DNA of 64,000 nucleotides from Achromobacter ruhlandii (GTDB taxonomy: Bacteria > Pseudomonadota > Gammaproteobacteria > Burkholderiales > Burkholderiaceae_B), in assembly GCF_902859695.1 (NCBI RefSeq), contig NZ_CADIJL010000002.1, forward strand, positions 372,001-436,000. Direction: 5' to 3'. Of the stretch, positions 33,768-44,060 are shown piece by piece. The position numbers were made by a program, and so were the translations under genes. Below the pieces are notes generated by a model. The model was not told the DNA's origin. It saw nothing but the letters and a program-made list of their open reading frames with translations, and ran no database searches. Position 1 is the first letter of the stretch. Each line of letters starts with the position of its first letter.

Positions 33768-35240
33768 ATGACTGCAGCCACGCCGGCGGCCGCCGGCCGC
33801 CTGAACGATATCGTCGCCATGCCCGCGCATGCGCTGTCGGACGCGATCCGCCAGCGCCGCGTGTCCTGCCGCGAGGTGATGACGGCCTACCTGGACCACA
33901 TCGACGCGGTCAATCCGGCGCTCAATGCGCTGGTGGCGCGGCGCGAACGGGCGGAGCTGCTGGGCGAGGCCGATGCGCGCGACGCGCAGCTGGCGGCCGG
34001 GCAATGGCTGGGCTGGCTGCACGGCATGCCGCAGGCGCCCAAGGACTTGACCTCGGTGCGCGGCATGGTCACTTCGATGGGTTCGCTGGTGTACAAGGAC
34101 CAGGTGAGCCAGCAGGATTCGATCCTGGTCGAGCGCATGCGGGCGTCCGGCGCGATTTTCATCGGCCGCAGCAACGTGCCCGAGTTCGGCCTGGGCTCGC
34201 ACACCTATAACCCGGTCTACGGCACCACGGTCAACCCGTACGATCTCTCCAAGAGCGCCGGCGGCAGTAGTGGCGGCGCGGCGGCGGCGCTGGCGGCGCG
34301 CATGCTGCCGGTGGCCGATGGCAGCGACTTCGGCGGATCGCTGCGCAATCCGGCGGGCTTCTGCAACGTCTACGGCATGCGGCCGTCGGCCGGGCGGGTG
34401 CCCAGCGGGCCGTCCAGCGACGTGTTCCTCAAGCAACTGTCATACGAAGGCCCGATGGGCCGCTCGCCGCGCGACGTGGCGCGCATGCTGTCGGTCATCG
34501 CCGGGCACGATCCGCGCGCGCCGCTGTCGCTGGACGACGATCCGGCCGTGTTCGCGCAAGCGCTGGATGCCGACCTGCGCGGCAAGCGCATCGGCTGGCT
34601 GGGCGATTGGGACGGCTATCTGCCGATGGAGCCGGGCATCCTGGCGCTGTGCGCGCAGGCGCTGGCGCGGCTGCAGGCGACCGGTTGCCAGGTCGATGAT
34701 TACCGCGTGCCGTTCGCGGGCGAGCGGCTGTGGCGCATGTGGCTGGCCCACCGGCACCTGATGGTGGGCGGCCAGTACCATGACCTGGTGCGTGATCCGG
34801 AGACCCGCAAGCTGGTCAAGCCGGCGCTGATCTGGGAGGTCGAGGGACTGGACGGCATGACCGCGCGCCAGGTCTACCAGGCCACCGAGGAGCGCAGCGC
34901 CTGGTACCAGACGGTGCTGCGGATGTTCGAGGAGGTCGATTACCTGGCGGTGCCATCGGCGCAGGTGTTCCCGTTCGATGCCACGCTGGACTGGCCCAAG
35001 GAAATCGCCGGACGGCGCATGGACACCTACCACCGCTGGATGGAAGTCGTCACGCCCTGGACCCTGGCCGGCTGCCCGGTGATCAGCGTGCCGGTGGGCT
35101 TCGGCGACGCCGGCCTGCCGATGGGCATGCAGTTGATCGGCCCGCCGCGTGGCGATCTGGCCGTGCTGCGGCTGGCGCATGCCCACGAGCAGGTGCACGA
35201 TTGGGTCGAATCGCGCCCGCCGCAGGGGTTGTGGCGCTAG
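33768..35240 (+). CDS. Amidase-signature-family amidohydrolase
   Basis: 490 residues from ATG 33768, 8 bases after GGAG. The Ser-cisSer-Lys triad is visible: Lys in MPQAPKDLTSVRG, and the Gly/Ser signature SAGGSSGGAAAALAARMLPVADGSDFGGSLRNPAGFCN, which holds both serines (given here as a long consensus region spanning about residues 163-205). The C-terminal part GCPVISVPVGFGDAGLPMGMQLIGPP is conserved in the family. It hydrolyses an unknown amide in the cytosol; some relatives are annotated as glutamyl-tRNA amidotransferase A, but no GatB or GatC is here. Confidence 0.88.
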   Translation: MTAATPAAAGRLNDIVAMPAHALSDAIRQRRVSCREVMTAYLDHIDAVNPALNALVARRERAELLGEADARDAQLAAGQWLGWLHGMPQAPKDLTSVRGMVTSMGSLVYKDQVSQQDSILVERMRASGAIFIGRSNVPEFGLGSHTYNPVYGTTVNPYDLSKSAGGSSGGAAAALAARMLPVADGSDFGGSLRNPAGFCNVYGMRPSAGRVPSGPSSDVFLKQLSYEGPMGRSPRDVARMLSVIAGHDPRAPLSLDDDPAVFAQALDADLRGKRIGWLGDWDGYLPMEPGILALCAQALARLQATGCQVDDYRVPFAGERLWRMWLAHRHLMVGGQYHDLVRDPETRKLVKPALIWEVEGLDGMTARQVYQATEERSAWYQTVLRMFEEVDYLAVPSAQVFPFDATLDWPKEIAGRRMDTYHRWMEVVTPWTLAGCPVISVPVGFGDAGLPMGMQLIGPPRGDLAVLRLAHAHEQVHDWVESRPPQGLWR

Positions 35241-35548
35241 GCGGGGGGGCGTTGGCGCGCCGCCGCGGGGCGGAAAAATGGCCGCAAGCTTGCGGACTTC
35301 GGTACGCCCTGTCACAGCAAAAGACAAGCCTCTTGTAAGCGGACTTTGCTTTTTCCCGACGGAACCCGCCGGGAATGCGGGGTTTCCCTTGTTTTTCCGT
35401 AGCTGTCGGGCCGCGCCTTTGCAATAATTGCTGACTATTCCCACATCCCGTCAAACGCGGGCGACAGGCGCGTCGAGACGGCCGCCGGAAAAACGTCGAC
35501 GGCGCTGGCGTGGGTGCTGGCGAGCCGAAATTGCACAAGGGTCCCGGT
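35241..35548. other. Leader/promoter region of the wsp operon
   Basis: About 308 bases. An imperfect hairpin GGAACCCGCC...GCGGGGTTTCC followed by CTTGTTTTT (about 35361-35399) could end amidase transcription. GCAAT-A-ATTGC (35421-35431) is a short perfect palindrome near the probable wsp promoter. A further A/T-rich stem, ACAAG-CCT-CTTGT, lies at about 35323-35336. No gene is supported. Confidence 0.4.
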
Positions 35549-37168
35549 ATGAAGAATCTGACACTACGCGAGCGCATCATCGCCAGCTTCCTGGTCATCC
35601 TGGCCATCATGGCCCTGATGGTGGTGGTCGACTATCAGCGGTTGCTGCAGGTCGAGGCCGAGGCCGAGTCGATCAACACCGATGCGGTGCCGGGCATCTA
35701 CTACAGCACCTCGATCCGGGCCTCGTGGTTCGCCGGCTTCGTGGTGGTGCAGGACGCCTTCAACAGCGATACCGAGCAGGAGCGCCAGGCCGGCCTGGCC
35801 GCGCTGCCCAAGAACGATCAGCACCTGCAGGACGATATCGAGCAGTATCGCCGCACCGTGGTGCGCGGCGACGACCAGCGCATGTTCGCCGACTTCGAAA
35901 AGGCGTTGCAGGCCTACATGCGCATCCGCGCGGAAATCCTGGATCCGGCCATGATGTCGGATCCGGCGCGCGCGCAAGCCAAGATCAAATCCGACCTGCG
36001 GCCGGCGTTTTACGCGGGCCGCGACGTGCTGGCCACCATGGTCGCGGCCAACAAGCAACAGGCCGACGAATCGGCCGTCAGCATCCAGAAGGCGGTGGAC
36101 AAGGCCGAGGCCGGCATGCTGGTGTCGCTGGGGCTGGCGATCGTCGCCGCGATCATCTGCGGCGTGCTGCTGATGCGCGCCATCGTCACGCCCATGAACA
36201 GCATCGTCAAGACGCTGGCGGCCACCGGCAGCGGCGACCTGACGCGCCGCCTGACGCTGGCGCGCAAGGATGAGTTCAACGCCATCGAGAGCGGCTTTAA
36301 CGGCATGGTCGACGAGCTGACCGGCCTGGTCGGCAAGACGCAGCGTTCGGCGGTCCAGGTGGCCACCTCGGTGACCGAGATCGCGGCCACCTCCAAGCAA
36401 CAGCAGGCCACCGCTTCGGAAGTGGCGGCCACCACCACCGAGATCGGCGCCACCTCGCGCGAGATTTCGGCCACGTCGCGCGAGCTGGTGCGCACCATGA
36501 CGGAAGTGTCGGGCGCGGCCGAACAGACGGCGGCGTTGGCGGGCAGCGGCCAGGTGGGCCTGGCGCGCATGGAGGACACCATGCGCAACGTGGTCGGCGC
36601 GGCCGGTTCGGTCAACGCCAAGCTGGCCATCCTGAACGAGAAGGCCGGCAATATCACGCAGGTTGTCACCACCATCACCAAGGTGGCCGACCAGACCAAC
36701 CTGCTGTCGCTGAACGCCGCGATCGAGGCCGAGAAGGCCGGCGAGTACGGGCGCGGCTTCGTGGTGGTGGCGACCGAGATCCGCCGCCTGGCCGACCAGA
36801 CCGCCGTCGCCACCTACGACATCGAGCAGATGGTGCGCGAGATCCAGTCGTCGGTGTCGGCCGGCGTGATGGGCATGGACAAGTTCTCGGAAGAGGTGCG
36901 GCGCGGCATGGCCGACATGCAGCAGGTGGGCGACCAGCTGTCGCAGATCATCCAGCAGGTGCAGACGCTGGCGCCGCGCGTGCAGATGGTCAACGAAGGC
37001 ATGCAGGCGCAGGCCACCGGCGCCGAGCAGATCAACCAGGCGTTGCAGCAGCTCAGCGACGCCGCCCAGCAGACGGTCGAATCGCTGCGCCAGTCGAGCC
37101 TGGCGATCGAGGAGCTGACGCTGGTGGCCAACGACCTGCGCAGCGGCGTGTCGCGCTTCAAGGTCTGA
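35549..37168 (+). CDS. wspA: Methyl-accepting surface-sensing receptor WspA
   Basis: 539 residues from ATG 35549. Two membrane helices (about residues 9-29 and 187-209) flank a periplasmic four-helix-bundle sensor domain; a HAMP domain follows ([23 protein letters not shown]), then a long coiled-coil signalling domain whose tip is [20 protein letters not shown]. The gene opens a seven-gene array matching Pseudomonas wspABCDEFR in order, which is the main basis for the name. WspA clusters respond to surface contact or envelope stress. No C-terminal CheR-tethering pentapeptide is present (ends SGVSRFKV). Confidence 0.9.
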   Translation: MKNLTLRERIIASFLVILAIMALMVVVDYQRLLQVEAEAESINTDAVPGIYYSTSIRASWFAGFVVVQDAFNSDTEQERQAGLAALPKNDQHLQDDIEQYRRTVVRGDDQRMFADFEKALQAYMRIRAEILDPAMMSDPARAQAKIKSDLRPAFYAGRDVLATMVAANKQQADESAVSIQKAVDKAEAGMLVSLGLAIVAAIICGVLLMRAIVTPMNSIVKTLAATGSGDLTRRLTLARKDEFNAIESGFNGMVDELTGLVGKTQRSAVQVATSVTEIAATSKQQQATASEVAATTTEIGATSREISATSRELVRTMTEVSGAAEQTAALAGSGQVGLARMEDTMRNVVGAAGSVNAKLAILNEKAGNITQVVTTITKVADQTNLLSLNAAIEAEKAGEYGRGFVVVATEIRRLADQTAVATYDIEQMVREIQSSVSAGVMGMDKFSEEVRRGMADMQQVGDQLSQIIQQVQTLAPRVQMVNEGMQAQATGAEQINQALQQLSDAAQQTVESLRQSSLAIEELTLVANDLRSGVSRFKV

Positions 37169-37174
37169 TACGCC

Positions 37175-37711
37175 ATGGCCGAGCTTGCCCCGCTTCCGTC
37201 CGCCGCGTCCGGCGCCGCCGCCCGGCGCCGGCTGTACCTGCTGTTTCGCATCGGCGCGGACCGCTATGCGCTGGACGCCGCCGATGTGATCGAGGTGCTG
37301 GGCATGCGCACGTTCAAGCAGGTGCCCGGCACGCCGGCATGGGTGATGGGCATGTTCGAGTGCCGCGGGGCGGCGGTGCCGGCCATCGACCTGAGCGCGC
37401 TGGCCGGCGTTGGCACGGCGGCCCGGGTGACCAGCACGCGGCTGGCGCTGGTGCGCTACCGGCCCGATGGCGCAAGTCAGGAGCGCCTGCTGGGACTGGT
37501 GCTGGAGCAGGCCACCGAAACCGTGCACTATGACCCGGCGGCGTTCCGCCCGGTCGGGCTGGACACGCCGCGGGCGCGCTACCTGGGGCCGGTGCTGAGC
37601 GACGCGGGCGGCATGGTGCAGGCGGTCAAGGTGGCCGAGCTGCTGCCCGAGCCGGTGCGCGCGCTGCTGTTTCCTTCCGAGCCGGCGCTGGCCGAAGGAG
37701 TCCGGCCATGA
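37175..37711 (+). CDS. wspB: CheW-like coupling protein WspB
   Basis: 178 residues, a single CheW domain: YLLFRIGADRYALDAADVIEVLGM at the start and PGTPAWVMGMFECRGAAVPAIDLSAL, the receptor-binding strands. It links the receptor array to the WspE kinase. It starts 6 bases after wspA and its stop overlaps the wspC start (ATGA), consistent with translational coupling along the operon. Confidence 0.9.
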   Translation: MAELAPLPSAASGAAARRRLYLLFRIGADRYALDAADVIEVLGMRTFKQVPGTPAWVMGMFECRGAAVPAIDLSALAGVGTAARVTSTRLALVRYRPDGASQERLLGLVLEQATETVHYDPAAFRPVGLDTPRARYLGPVLSDAGGMVQAVKVAELLPEPVRALLFPSEPALAEGVRP

Positions 37712-38991
37712 TGCTGGTCGAGGACTTCAGCGCGGTGCTCAAGCGCAAGATGGGGCTGGACAGCGGTTCCATCGGCGCGGCCGCGGTCGAGCGCGCGGTG
37801 CGCCACCGCATGCAGGCGGTGGGGGCGGACGACGAGCAGGACTACCTGATGCGGGTGCAGACCTCGCCGGCCGAAATGCAGCAGCTGATCGAAGCGGTGA
37901 TCGTGCCGGAGACCTGGTTCTTCCGCTATCCCGAATCGCAGGCCGCGATGGCGGCGCTGGCGCGCGAGCGCCTGTTCGCGCCGGGGGCCGAGGCGCGCGT
38001 GCTGCGCGTGCTGAGCGTGCCCTGTTCGAGCGGCGAGGAGCCGTATTCGATCGCCATGGCCTTGCTGGACGCCGGCGTGCCTGCCGCGCGCTTCCAGATC
38101 GACGCGGTCGACATCAGTGAACGCATGGTCGATTTCGCGCGGCGCGCGTGCTATGGCCGCAATTCGTTCCGGGGCGAGAGCCTGTCGTATCGCGACCGCC
38201 ATTTCACCGAGACCGCCGACGGTCACCAACTGGCGGACGCGGTCAAGGCGCGGGTGCGTTTCCTGGCCGGCAACCTGTTCGACGCCCAGTTGCTGCCGGA
38301 CGTCCCGCCCTATGATTTCGTGTTCTGCCGCAACCTGCTGATCTATTTCGACGCGGCCACGCAGGAACGCGCGGTGGCGATTCTGAGGCGCTTCGCGCGC
38401 CGCGACGGCGTGTTGTTCGTGGGGCCGGCCGAAACCAGTCTGATGACCGGCCGGCGCCTGCCGGCGGTGCCGCTGGCGCGCGCCTTCGCCTTCCTGGCGG
38501 AACCGAAGGCATCGGCCGAGCGGGTCGCGGTGCCGGCCTGGACCGCGTCGCCGACGCTGCCGCCAGGCCGCATGCCGGCCGCGCACGGCGCGCCGGCGCG
38601 AACGCCCGTGGCGGCGCCTCGGGCCTGGGAATCGCGGCCGGCCGCCGTCAAGCCGGCGCCGGCCGAGGCCGCCAACGCGGGCGCGGCAGAACTGCGCGAG
38701 ATCGCCGCGCTGGCGGACCAGGGCCGGGTGCGGGACGCGATGGCGCGCTGCCGCGCCCACCTCGGCCAGCATGGCGCCAGCGCCGAGTCGCTGTACCTGC
38801 TGGGTCTGCTGCAGGATGCCGACGGCGATACGCGCCAGGCCCAGGCCGCCTATCGCAAGGCCTTGTACCTGGATCCGTCGCACCGCGAGGCGCTGCTGCA
38901 CCTGGCCGCGCTGATCGCGGCCGACGGCGACCAGGAAGGCGCCCGCCGCCTGCAGGCGCGCGCCGCGCGTCAGGAGGCCGGCCGTGAGTGA
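37708..38991 (+). CDS. wspC: CheR-type receptor methyltransferase WspC with TPR tail
   Basis: 427 residues from ATG 37708, with GAAGGAG 7 bases upstream. The CheR domain has the SAM site SVPCSSGEEPYSIAM and FQIDAVDISERMV, and the FCRNLLIYFD motif. A Pro/Ala linker leads to two or more TPR repeats at the C-terminus (SLYLLGLLQDADGDTRQAQAAYRKALYLDPSHREALLHLAA), the WspC architecture. It methylates WspA and sets adaptation opposite to WspF. Confidence 0.92.
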   Translation: MMLVEDFSAVLKRKMGLDSGSIGAAAVERAVRHRMQAVGADDEQDYLMRVQTSPAEMQQLIEAVIVPETWFFRYPESQAAMAALARERLFAPGAEARVLRVLSVPCSSGEEPYSIAMALLDAGVPAARFQIDAVDISERMVDFARRACYGRNSFRGESLSYRDRHFTETADGHQLADAVKARVRFLAGNLFDAQLLPDVPPYDFVFCRNLLIYFDAATQERAVAILRRFARRDGVLFVGPAETSLMTGRRLPAVPLARAFAFLAEPKASAERVAVPAWTASPTLPPGRMPAAHGAPARTPVAAPRAWESRPAAVKPAPAEAANAGAAELREIAALADQGRVRDAMARCRAHLGQHGASAESLYLLGLLQDADGDTRQAQAAYRKALYLDPSHREALLHLAALIAADGDQEGARRLQARAARQEAGRE

Positions 38992-39664
38992 TGCCCTGGA
39001 CGCCCTGGCCCGCCTGTCGGAAGTGGACGATTGCTGGAACCGCATCGGCAGCCGCGGCGACAAGACCTGCGCGCGCCTGCCCGAATACGTGCATTGCCGC
39101 AATTGTCCGGTGTATGCCGGCGCGGCCAAGCGCATCCTGGACCGCCTGCCGCCGCAGACCGATGCGCGGGCCGAGCCCGCCGAGGGCGCCGTGGCCGCGC
39201 AGGCCAGGCTGTCGTCGCTGCTGGTGTTCCGGCTGCAGGGGGAATGGCTGGGGTTGCCGACCAAGGCGCTGGACGAGGTGGCCGGCACCCGCGCCATCCT
39301 GACGCTGCCGCACCGACGCGACCCGGCGGTGCTGGGCGTGACCAATGTGCGCGGCACGCTGACGGTCTGCGTGTCGCTGGGTCGCCTGCTGGGGCTGGAC
39401 GCGCCAGCGGCCGGCGCGGGCCGCGAACGGCCGGCCGCGGCCCGCATGCTGATCTTCGGCGGGGCGGGGCGCGCGGTGGTCCTGCCGGTGGACGAGGTGG
39501 AAGGCATTCACAGCGTTGACCTGGAGGCGCTGGAAGCCTTGCCGGCCACGCTCGAGGGCGCCAGCCTGAAGTACTCGCGCGGCGTGGCGCGCTGCGGCCA
39601 GCGCAGCGTCGGCGTGCTGGACGAGACCCTGTTGATGCAAGCCTTGGAACGGAGCCTGGCGTGA
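38984..39664 (+). CDS. wspD: CheW-like coupling protein WspD
   Basis: 226 residues from GTG 38984, with AGGAGG at 38972-38977, overlapping the wspC end by 8 bases. The N-terminal 60 residues carry a conserved Cys-containing segment (DDCWNRIGSRGDKTCARL; YVHCRNCPVYAGAAKRILD) found in WspD proteins. The CheW domain follows (LLVFRLQGEWLGLPTKALDEV; VTNVRGTLTVCVSLGRLLGL). In Pseudomonas WspD is the second coupler and has a membrane-related role. Confidence 0.9.
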   Translation: MSDALDALARLSEVDDCWNRIGSRGDKTCARLPEYVHCRNCPVYAGAAKRILDRLPPQTDARAEPAEGAVAAQARLSSLLVFRLQGEWLGLPTKALDEVAGTRAILTLPHRRDPAVLGVTNVRGTLTVCVSLGRLLGLDAPAAGAGRERPAAARMLIFGGAGRAVVLPVDEVEGIHSVDLEALEALPATLEGASLKYSRGVARCGQRSVGVLDETLLMQALERSLA

Positions 39665-41925
39665 ACCCGGACCAGATGCGCGACGCCTCGCTGCTGGAAC
39701 TGTTCCAGCTGGAAACCCGCAATCAGGTGCAGGTGCTGAACAATGGCCTGCTGGCCCTGGAGCACGACCCGACCTCGGCCGCGCAGCTGGAAGCCTGCAT
39801 GCGCGCGGCGCATTCGCTCAAGGGCGCGGCGCGTATCGTCGACCTGCATCCGGCGGTGCGCATCGCGCACGCGATGGAAGACTGCCTGGTGGCGGCGCAG
39901 GAAGGGCGGCTGCGCCTGCAGGCCGCCGATATCGACGCGTTGCTGCTGGGCGCGGACCTGTTGCAGCGGGTGGCCACGCCCGGCGTGGAACTGGGCGAGG
40001 AGATCGACACGCTGGTGACGCGGCTGTCGAACGCGCCCAACGCGCCGCCGGCCGCGCCGCTGCTCGAGCGGCCGCCCAAGCCCTCGGATTTCCTGCCGCC
40101 CATTCACCAGCCCGATGATCCACCGCCGCCGCCGCCGCCGCCCGGGCGCCGCAGCTCCGACCAGGCGCTGGGCGAGGGCGAACGGGTGCTGCGGGTCACC
40201 GCCGACACGCTCAACAAATTGCTTGGCCTGTCCAGCGAAACCCTGGTGGAGTCGCATTGGATCGCGCCTTTCAGCGCCTCCATGCTGCGGCTGCGGCGGC
40301 TGCAGTCGGGCGCCGGCCAGGCGCTGGACAGCCTGCGCGCCTCGCTGGCCGGCGTGCATATCGATGCCCGCAGCCAGGCGGCGCTGGACGACGCCCAGCG
40401 CATCGTCGAGGCCTGCCAGCAGGAACTGGCGCAACGCGCCAGCGAGGTCGATGAATTCGGCTGGCGCATGGGCCACCTGGCGCAGCGCCTGTACGACACC
40501 GCGCTGGCCTGCCGCATGCGGCCCTTTGGCGACGGCCTGGGCGGCATGGCGCGCATGGTGCGCGACCTGGGCCGTTCGCTCGGCAAGCAGGTGCGCCTGG
40601 AGATCGAGGGCGATTCCACCCAGGTCGACCGCGACATCCTCGACAAGCTGGACGCGCCGCTGATGCACCTGCTGCGCAATGCGGTCGATCACGGCATCGA
40701 GATGCCGATGGACCGGCTGCAGGCCGGCAAGCCAGCCGAAGGCCTGATCCGGCTGTCGGCCCGCCACGCGGCCGGCATGCTGCTGATCGAACTGAGCGAC
40801 GACGGCGCCGGCATTTCGCTCGATCGCCTGCGGGTCGAGGTGGTGCAGCGCAAGCTGACCAACGCCGAGACCGCGGCCCGCCTGAGCGAGGCCGAACTGC
40901 TGGAATTCCTGTTCCTGTCCGGCTTCAGCACGCGCGGCGAGGTTACCGAGATCTCCGGCCGCGGGGTCGGGCTGGACGTGGTGCAGACCATGGTGCGGCA
41001 GCTGCGCGGCGCGGTGCGGATCCACCAGCAGACCGGGCAGGGCACGCGCTTCGTGCTGGAGATGCCGCTGTCGCTGTCGGTGGTGCGCAGCCTGCTGGTC
41101 GAGGTGCAGGGCGAGATCTACGCGTTTCCGCTGGCCTACGTCAGCCACGCGCTGCAGGTGCGGGCGCAGGACATCGAGCAGCTCGAAGGGCATCAGCATT
41201 TCCGCTTCATGGATCGCCAGATCGGGCTGGTGTCGGCGCGCCAGATCCTGCGTTCGGGCGAGCCGGCGCCGGCCGCCGAGACCCTGCCGGTGGTGGTGGT
41301 CGGCGATCACGACCGGCTCTACGGCATCGCCGTGGACCGCTATGTGGGCGAGCGCACGCTGGTGGTGCAGCCGCTGGATCCGCGCCTGGGCAAGGTGCAG
41401 GACGTGATGGCCGGCTCGCTGATGGACGATGGCACGCCGCTGCTGATCCTGGACGTCGAGGACATGCTGCTGTCGGTGCAGAAGCTGGTCGAGGGCGGCC
41501 GCCTGGCGCGGGTGGATGGCGGCGGTCCGGTGGCGCAGGCGCGCCGCAGCAAGCGCGTGCTGGTGGTGGATGATTCGCTGACGGTGCGCGAACTGGAGCG
41601 CAAGCTGCTGCTGAACCGCGGTTTCGATGTGGCGGTGGCGGTGGACGGGATGGACGGCTGGAACATGCTGCGCAACGAGGCCTTCGACCTGGTGGTGACC
41701 GACGTCGACATGCCGCGCATGGACGGCATCGAACTGGTGTCGCGCATCAAGGCCGATCCCAAGTTGCAAACGCTGCCGGTAATGGTAGTGTCCTACAAGG
41801 ACCGTGAAGAGGATCGGCGGCGCGGGCTGGATGCCGGCGCCGACTATTATCTGGCCAAGGGCAGCTTCCACGACGATGCCTTGCTGGACGCCGTGGAAGA
41901 CCTCATCGGAAAGGCGCGGACGTGA
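39661..41925 (+). CDS. wspE: Hybrid CheA-type histidine kinase WspE
   Basis: 754 residues from GTG 39661 (GTGA overlap with wspD). Domains: Hpt with phospho-His51 in AAHSLKGAAR; a proline run near residues 150-160 as linker; dimerisation helices; the HATPase domain with LLRNAVDHGIEMP and LSDDGAGISLDRL and GRGVGLDVVQ; a CheW-like regulatory domain; and a C-terminal receiver with acceptor Asp in DLVVTDVDMPRMDG. The kinase phosphorylates WspR (raising c-di-GMP) and WspF (feedback). All catalytic residues appear present. Confidence 0.93.
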   Translation: MNPDQMRDASLLELFQLETRNQVQVLNNGLLALEHDPTSAAQLEACMRAAHSLKGAARIVDLHPAVRIAHAMEDCLVAAQEGRLRLQAADIDALLLGADLLQRVATPGVELGEEIDTLVTRLSNAPNAPPAAPLLERPPKPSDFLPPIHQPDDPPPPPPPPGRRSSDQALGEGERVLRVTADTLNKLLGLSSETLVESHWIAPFSASMLRLRRLQSGAGQALDSLRASLAGVHIDARSQAALDDAQRIVEACQQELAQRASEVDEFGWRMGHLAQRLYDTALACRMRPFGDGLGGMARMVRDLGRSLGKQVRLEIEGDSTQVDRDILDKLDAPLMHLLRNAVDHGIEMPMDRLQAGKPAEGLIRLSARHAAGMLLIELSDDGAGISLDRLRVEVVQRKLTNAETAARLSEAELLEFLFLSGFSTRGEVTEISGRGVGLDVVQTMVRQLRGAVRIHQQTGQGTRFVLEMPLSLSVVRSLLVEVQGEIYAFPLAYVSHALQVRAQDIEQLEGHQHFRFMDRQIGLVSARQILRSGEPAPAAETLPVVVVGDHDRLYGIAVDRYVGERTLVVQPLDPRLGKVQDVMAGSLMDDGTPLLILDVEDMLLSVQKLVEGGRLARVDGGGPVAQARRSKRVLVVDDSLTVRELERKLLLNRGFDVAVAVDGMDGWNMLRNEAFDLVVTDVDMPRMDGIELVSRIKADPKLQTLPVMVVSYKDREEDRRRGLDAGADYYLAKGSFHDDALLDAVEDLIGKART

Positions 41926-42938
41926 GAATCGGAATCGTCAACGATCTGCAGATGGCGGTGGAAACCCTCCGGCGCGTGATCGCGCTGGAACCCGGGCTGG
42001 AGGTTGCCTGGGTCGCCTCCAACGGCCTGGAGGCCGTCCAGCAATGCGCCCTGGACCGGCCCGACGTGGTGCTGATGGACCTCATCATGCCCGTCATGGA
42101 CGGCGTCGAGGCCACCCGCCGCATCATGGCCGAAAGCCCCTGCGCCATCGTGGTGGTCACGGTGGACGTGGCGCGCCATACCGCGCGCGTGTTCGACGCC
42201 ATGGGCCATGGCGCGCTGGACGCGGCCGATACCCCGGTGGTGGGCAATGCCGACCTGCGCAGCGCCGCCGCGCCGCTGCTGCGCAAGATCCGCAATATCG
42301 GCTGGCTGATCGGCCGCTACGGCAGCAACCGCACCAACCTCACGCCGGTGGCTCGCGACGTCACCCCGGCGGGGGCCTCGCAAGGCCTGCTGGTGATCGG
42401 CGCCTCCGCCGGCGGCCCGGCCACGCTGGCACAGTTGTTACGCGATATTCCGGTCAGTTTTCCCGCGGGCATTGTGCTGGTGCAGCATGTGGACGCTTCG
42501 TTCGCCGCCGGCATGGCCGATTGGCTCAACGATCAGGTGGCATTGCCCGTGCGGCTGGTGCGCGAGGGCGAGCGGCCCGTGCCGGGGCAGGTGCTGCTGG
42601 CCGGCACGGACGACCATCTGCACCTGGTGGCCGATGGTACGCTGCGTTACACCGAGAATCCGAAGGAAAGCCTGTACCGTCCCTCCATCGATGTATTTTT
42701 CCATAGCGTCGCGCAGCACTGGCGCGGCCTGGCCGTCGGCGTGCTGCTGCCCGGCATGGGGCAGGACGGCGCCCGCGGCCTGAAGGCGCTGCGCGATCGC
42801 GGCTGCCTGACCATTGCCCAGGACCAGGCCACCAGCGCGGTCTATGGCATGCCCAAGGCGGCCGCCGCGATGCAGGCCGCCGTCGAAATCCGACCGTTGG
42901 ACCAGATTGCTCCCCGCCTGGTGCAGGCCTTCGCCTGA
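41922..42938 (+). CDS. wspF: CheB-type methylesterase WspF
   Basis: 338 residues from GTG 41922 (overlap with wspE). N-terminal receiver with phospho-Asp53 in VVLMDLIMPVMDG, then the CheB methylesterase domain with Ser in GASAGGPATLAQLL, His in VLVQHVDASFAAGM, and Asp in GMGQDGARGL. It removes methyl groups from WspA and so turns the pathway down; loss of WspF locks cells in a high c-di-GMP, wrinkly state in Pseudomonas. The gene here is intact. Confidence 0.93.
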   Translation: MRIGIVNDLQMAVETLRRVIALEPGLEVAWVASNGLEAVQQCALDRPDVVLMDLIMPVMDGVEATRRIMAESPCAIVVVTVDVARHTARVFDAMGHGALDAADTPVVGNADLRSAAAPLLRKIRNIGWLIGRYGSNRTNLTPVARDVTPAGASQGLLVIGASAGGPATLAQLLRDIPVSFPAGIVLVQHVDASFAAGMADWLNDQVALPVRLVREGERPVPGQVLLAGTDDHLHLVADGTLRYTENPKESLYRPSIDVFFHSVAQHWRGLAVGVLLPGMGQDGARGLKALRDRGCLTIAQDQATSAVYGMPKAAAAMQAAVEIRPLDQIAPRLVQAFA

Positions 42939-42974
42939 GCCGGCGGTCATAGCTAGAAATCAAGGAAAGCCACT

Positions 42975-44018
42975 ATGCACCCTCCCATTGACAGCCCGGC
43001 CTCGGCCGACCTGAACTCGCACGCGGCCATGGTGCTGCTGGTCGACGATCAGGTCATGGTCGGCGAGGCCATTCGCCGGGCCCTGGCCACGGAGGGCAAT
43101 ATCGACTTCCACTATTGCTCGGATCCGTACAAGGCGCTGACCGTCGCGGTGCAGACGCGGCCCACCGTGATCCTGCAGGACCTGGTGCTGCCGGGGGTGG
43201 ACGGCCTGAGCCTGGTGCAGGAGTACCGCAATCACCCGGTCACGCGCGATATTCCCATCATTGTGCTGTCGACCAAGGAAGATCCGGCCATCAAGAGCGC
43301 GGCGTTCGCCGCCGGCGCCAACGACTATCTGGTGAAGCTGCCCGACTCCATCGAACTGGTCGCGCGCATCCGCTACCACTCGCGCTCGTACCTGGCGCTG
43401 GTGCAGCGCGACGAGGCCTACCAGGCGCTGCGCCAGAGCCAGCAGCAGTTGCTGGAAAGCAATATGGAGCTGCGCCGCCTGACCAATTCCGACGGCCTGA
43501 CGGGCTTGGGCAACCGCCGCTATTTCGACGAATACCTCAACGCCGAATGGCTGCGCGCGCGCCGCGATGGCCGCGAAATCAGCATGTTGATGATCGACGT
43601 GGACCATTTCAAGTCCTACAACGACACCTACGGCCACATCGCCGGCGACGAGGCGCTCAAGCGCGTGGCCAACACCATCTTCGCCAGTTGCGACCGCTCC
43701 ACCGACCTGGCCGCGCGGTTTGGCGGCGAGGAGTTCGCGCTGGTGCTGCCGGGCACGCCGGCGGGCAGCGCGCGGCTGGCCGCCGAGAAACTGCGGCGCG
43801 CGGTCGAAGCCATGCAGATCCCGCAGAAGGACAATGGCGGCGGGCCGTGGCTGACGGTCAGCATCGGCACCGCCACCGCCGTGCCGATCCCGGACCAGCC
43901 GTGCACCGACCTGATCCAGATCGCGGACCGCGGCCTTTACCAGGCCAAGCGCCAGGGCCGCAACCGCGTGGTGCAGGGGCCGATGCCGTCGGCCGCGGAT
44001 ACGCCGGACCCGGTCTGA
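42975..44018 (+). CDS. wspR: Response-regulator diguanylate cyclase WspR
   Basis: 347 residues, the same length as Pseudomonas aeruginosa WspR. Receiver with Asp69 in [10 protein letters not shown], a coiled-coil stalk (about 148-168), and a GGDEF domain with GGEEF at 250-254, including the nucleotide motif [18 protein letters not shown]. An inhibitory I-site RSTD lies at 241-244, five residues before GGEEF, so product feedback is expected. Phosphorylated by WspE, it makes c-di-GMP and promotes biofilm. It starts 36 bases after wspF with its own AAGGA ribosome site. Confidence 0.94.
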   Translation: MHPPIDSPASADLNSHAAMVLLVDDQVMVGEAIRRALATEGNIDFHYCSDPYKALTVAVQTRPTVILQDLVLPGVDGLSLVQEYRNHPVTRDIPIIVLSTKEDPAIKSAAFAAGANDYLVKLPDSIELVARIRYHSRSYLALVQRDEAYQALRQSQQQLLESNMELRRLTNSDGLTGLGNRRYFDEYLNAEWLRARRDGREISMLMIDVDHFKSYNDTYGHIAGDEALKRVANTIFASCDRSTDLAARFGGEEFALVLPGTPAGSARLAAEKLRRAVEAMQIPQKDNGGGPWLTVSIGTATAVPIPDQPCTDLIQIADRGLYQAKRQGRNRVVQGPMPSAADTPDPV

Positions 44019-44060
44019 CGCGAGGCCGACGGCTTTCCGCCGCCGAGCCCGCGCGATGGA

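Noticed and set aside
35564..37528. Minus-strand frame of about 650 codons opposite wspA
   Set aside because: Composition is His/Gln/Arg-rich and it is the complement of a clear chemoreceptor; no start signal.
39508..41871. Minus-strand frame of nearly 790 codons opposite wspE
   Set aside because: Antisense of a complete hybrid histidine kinase with all boxes; no independent domain.
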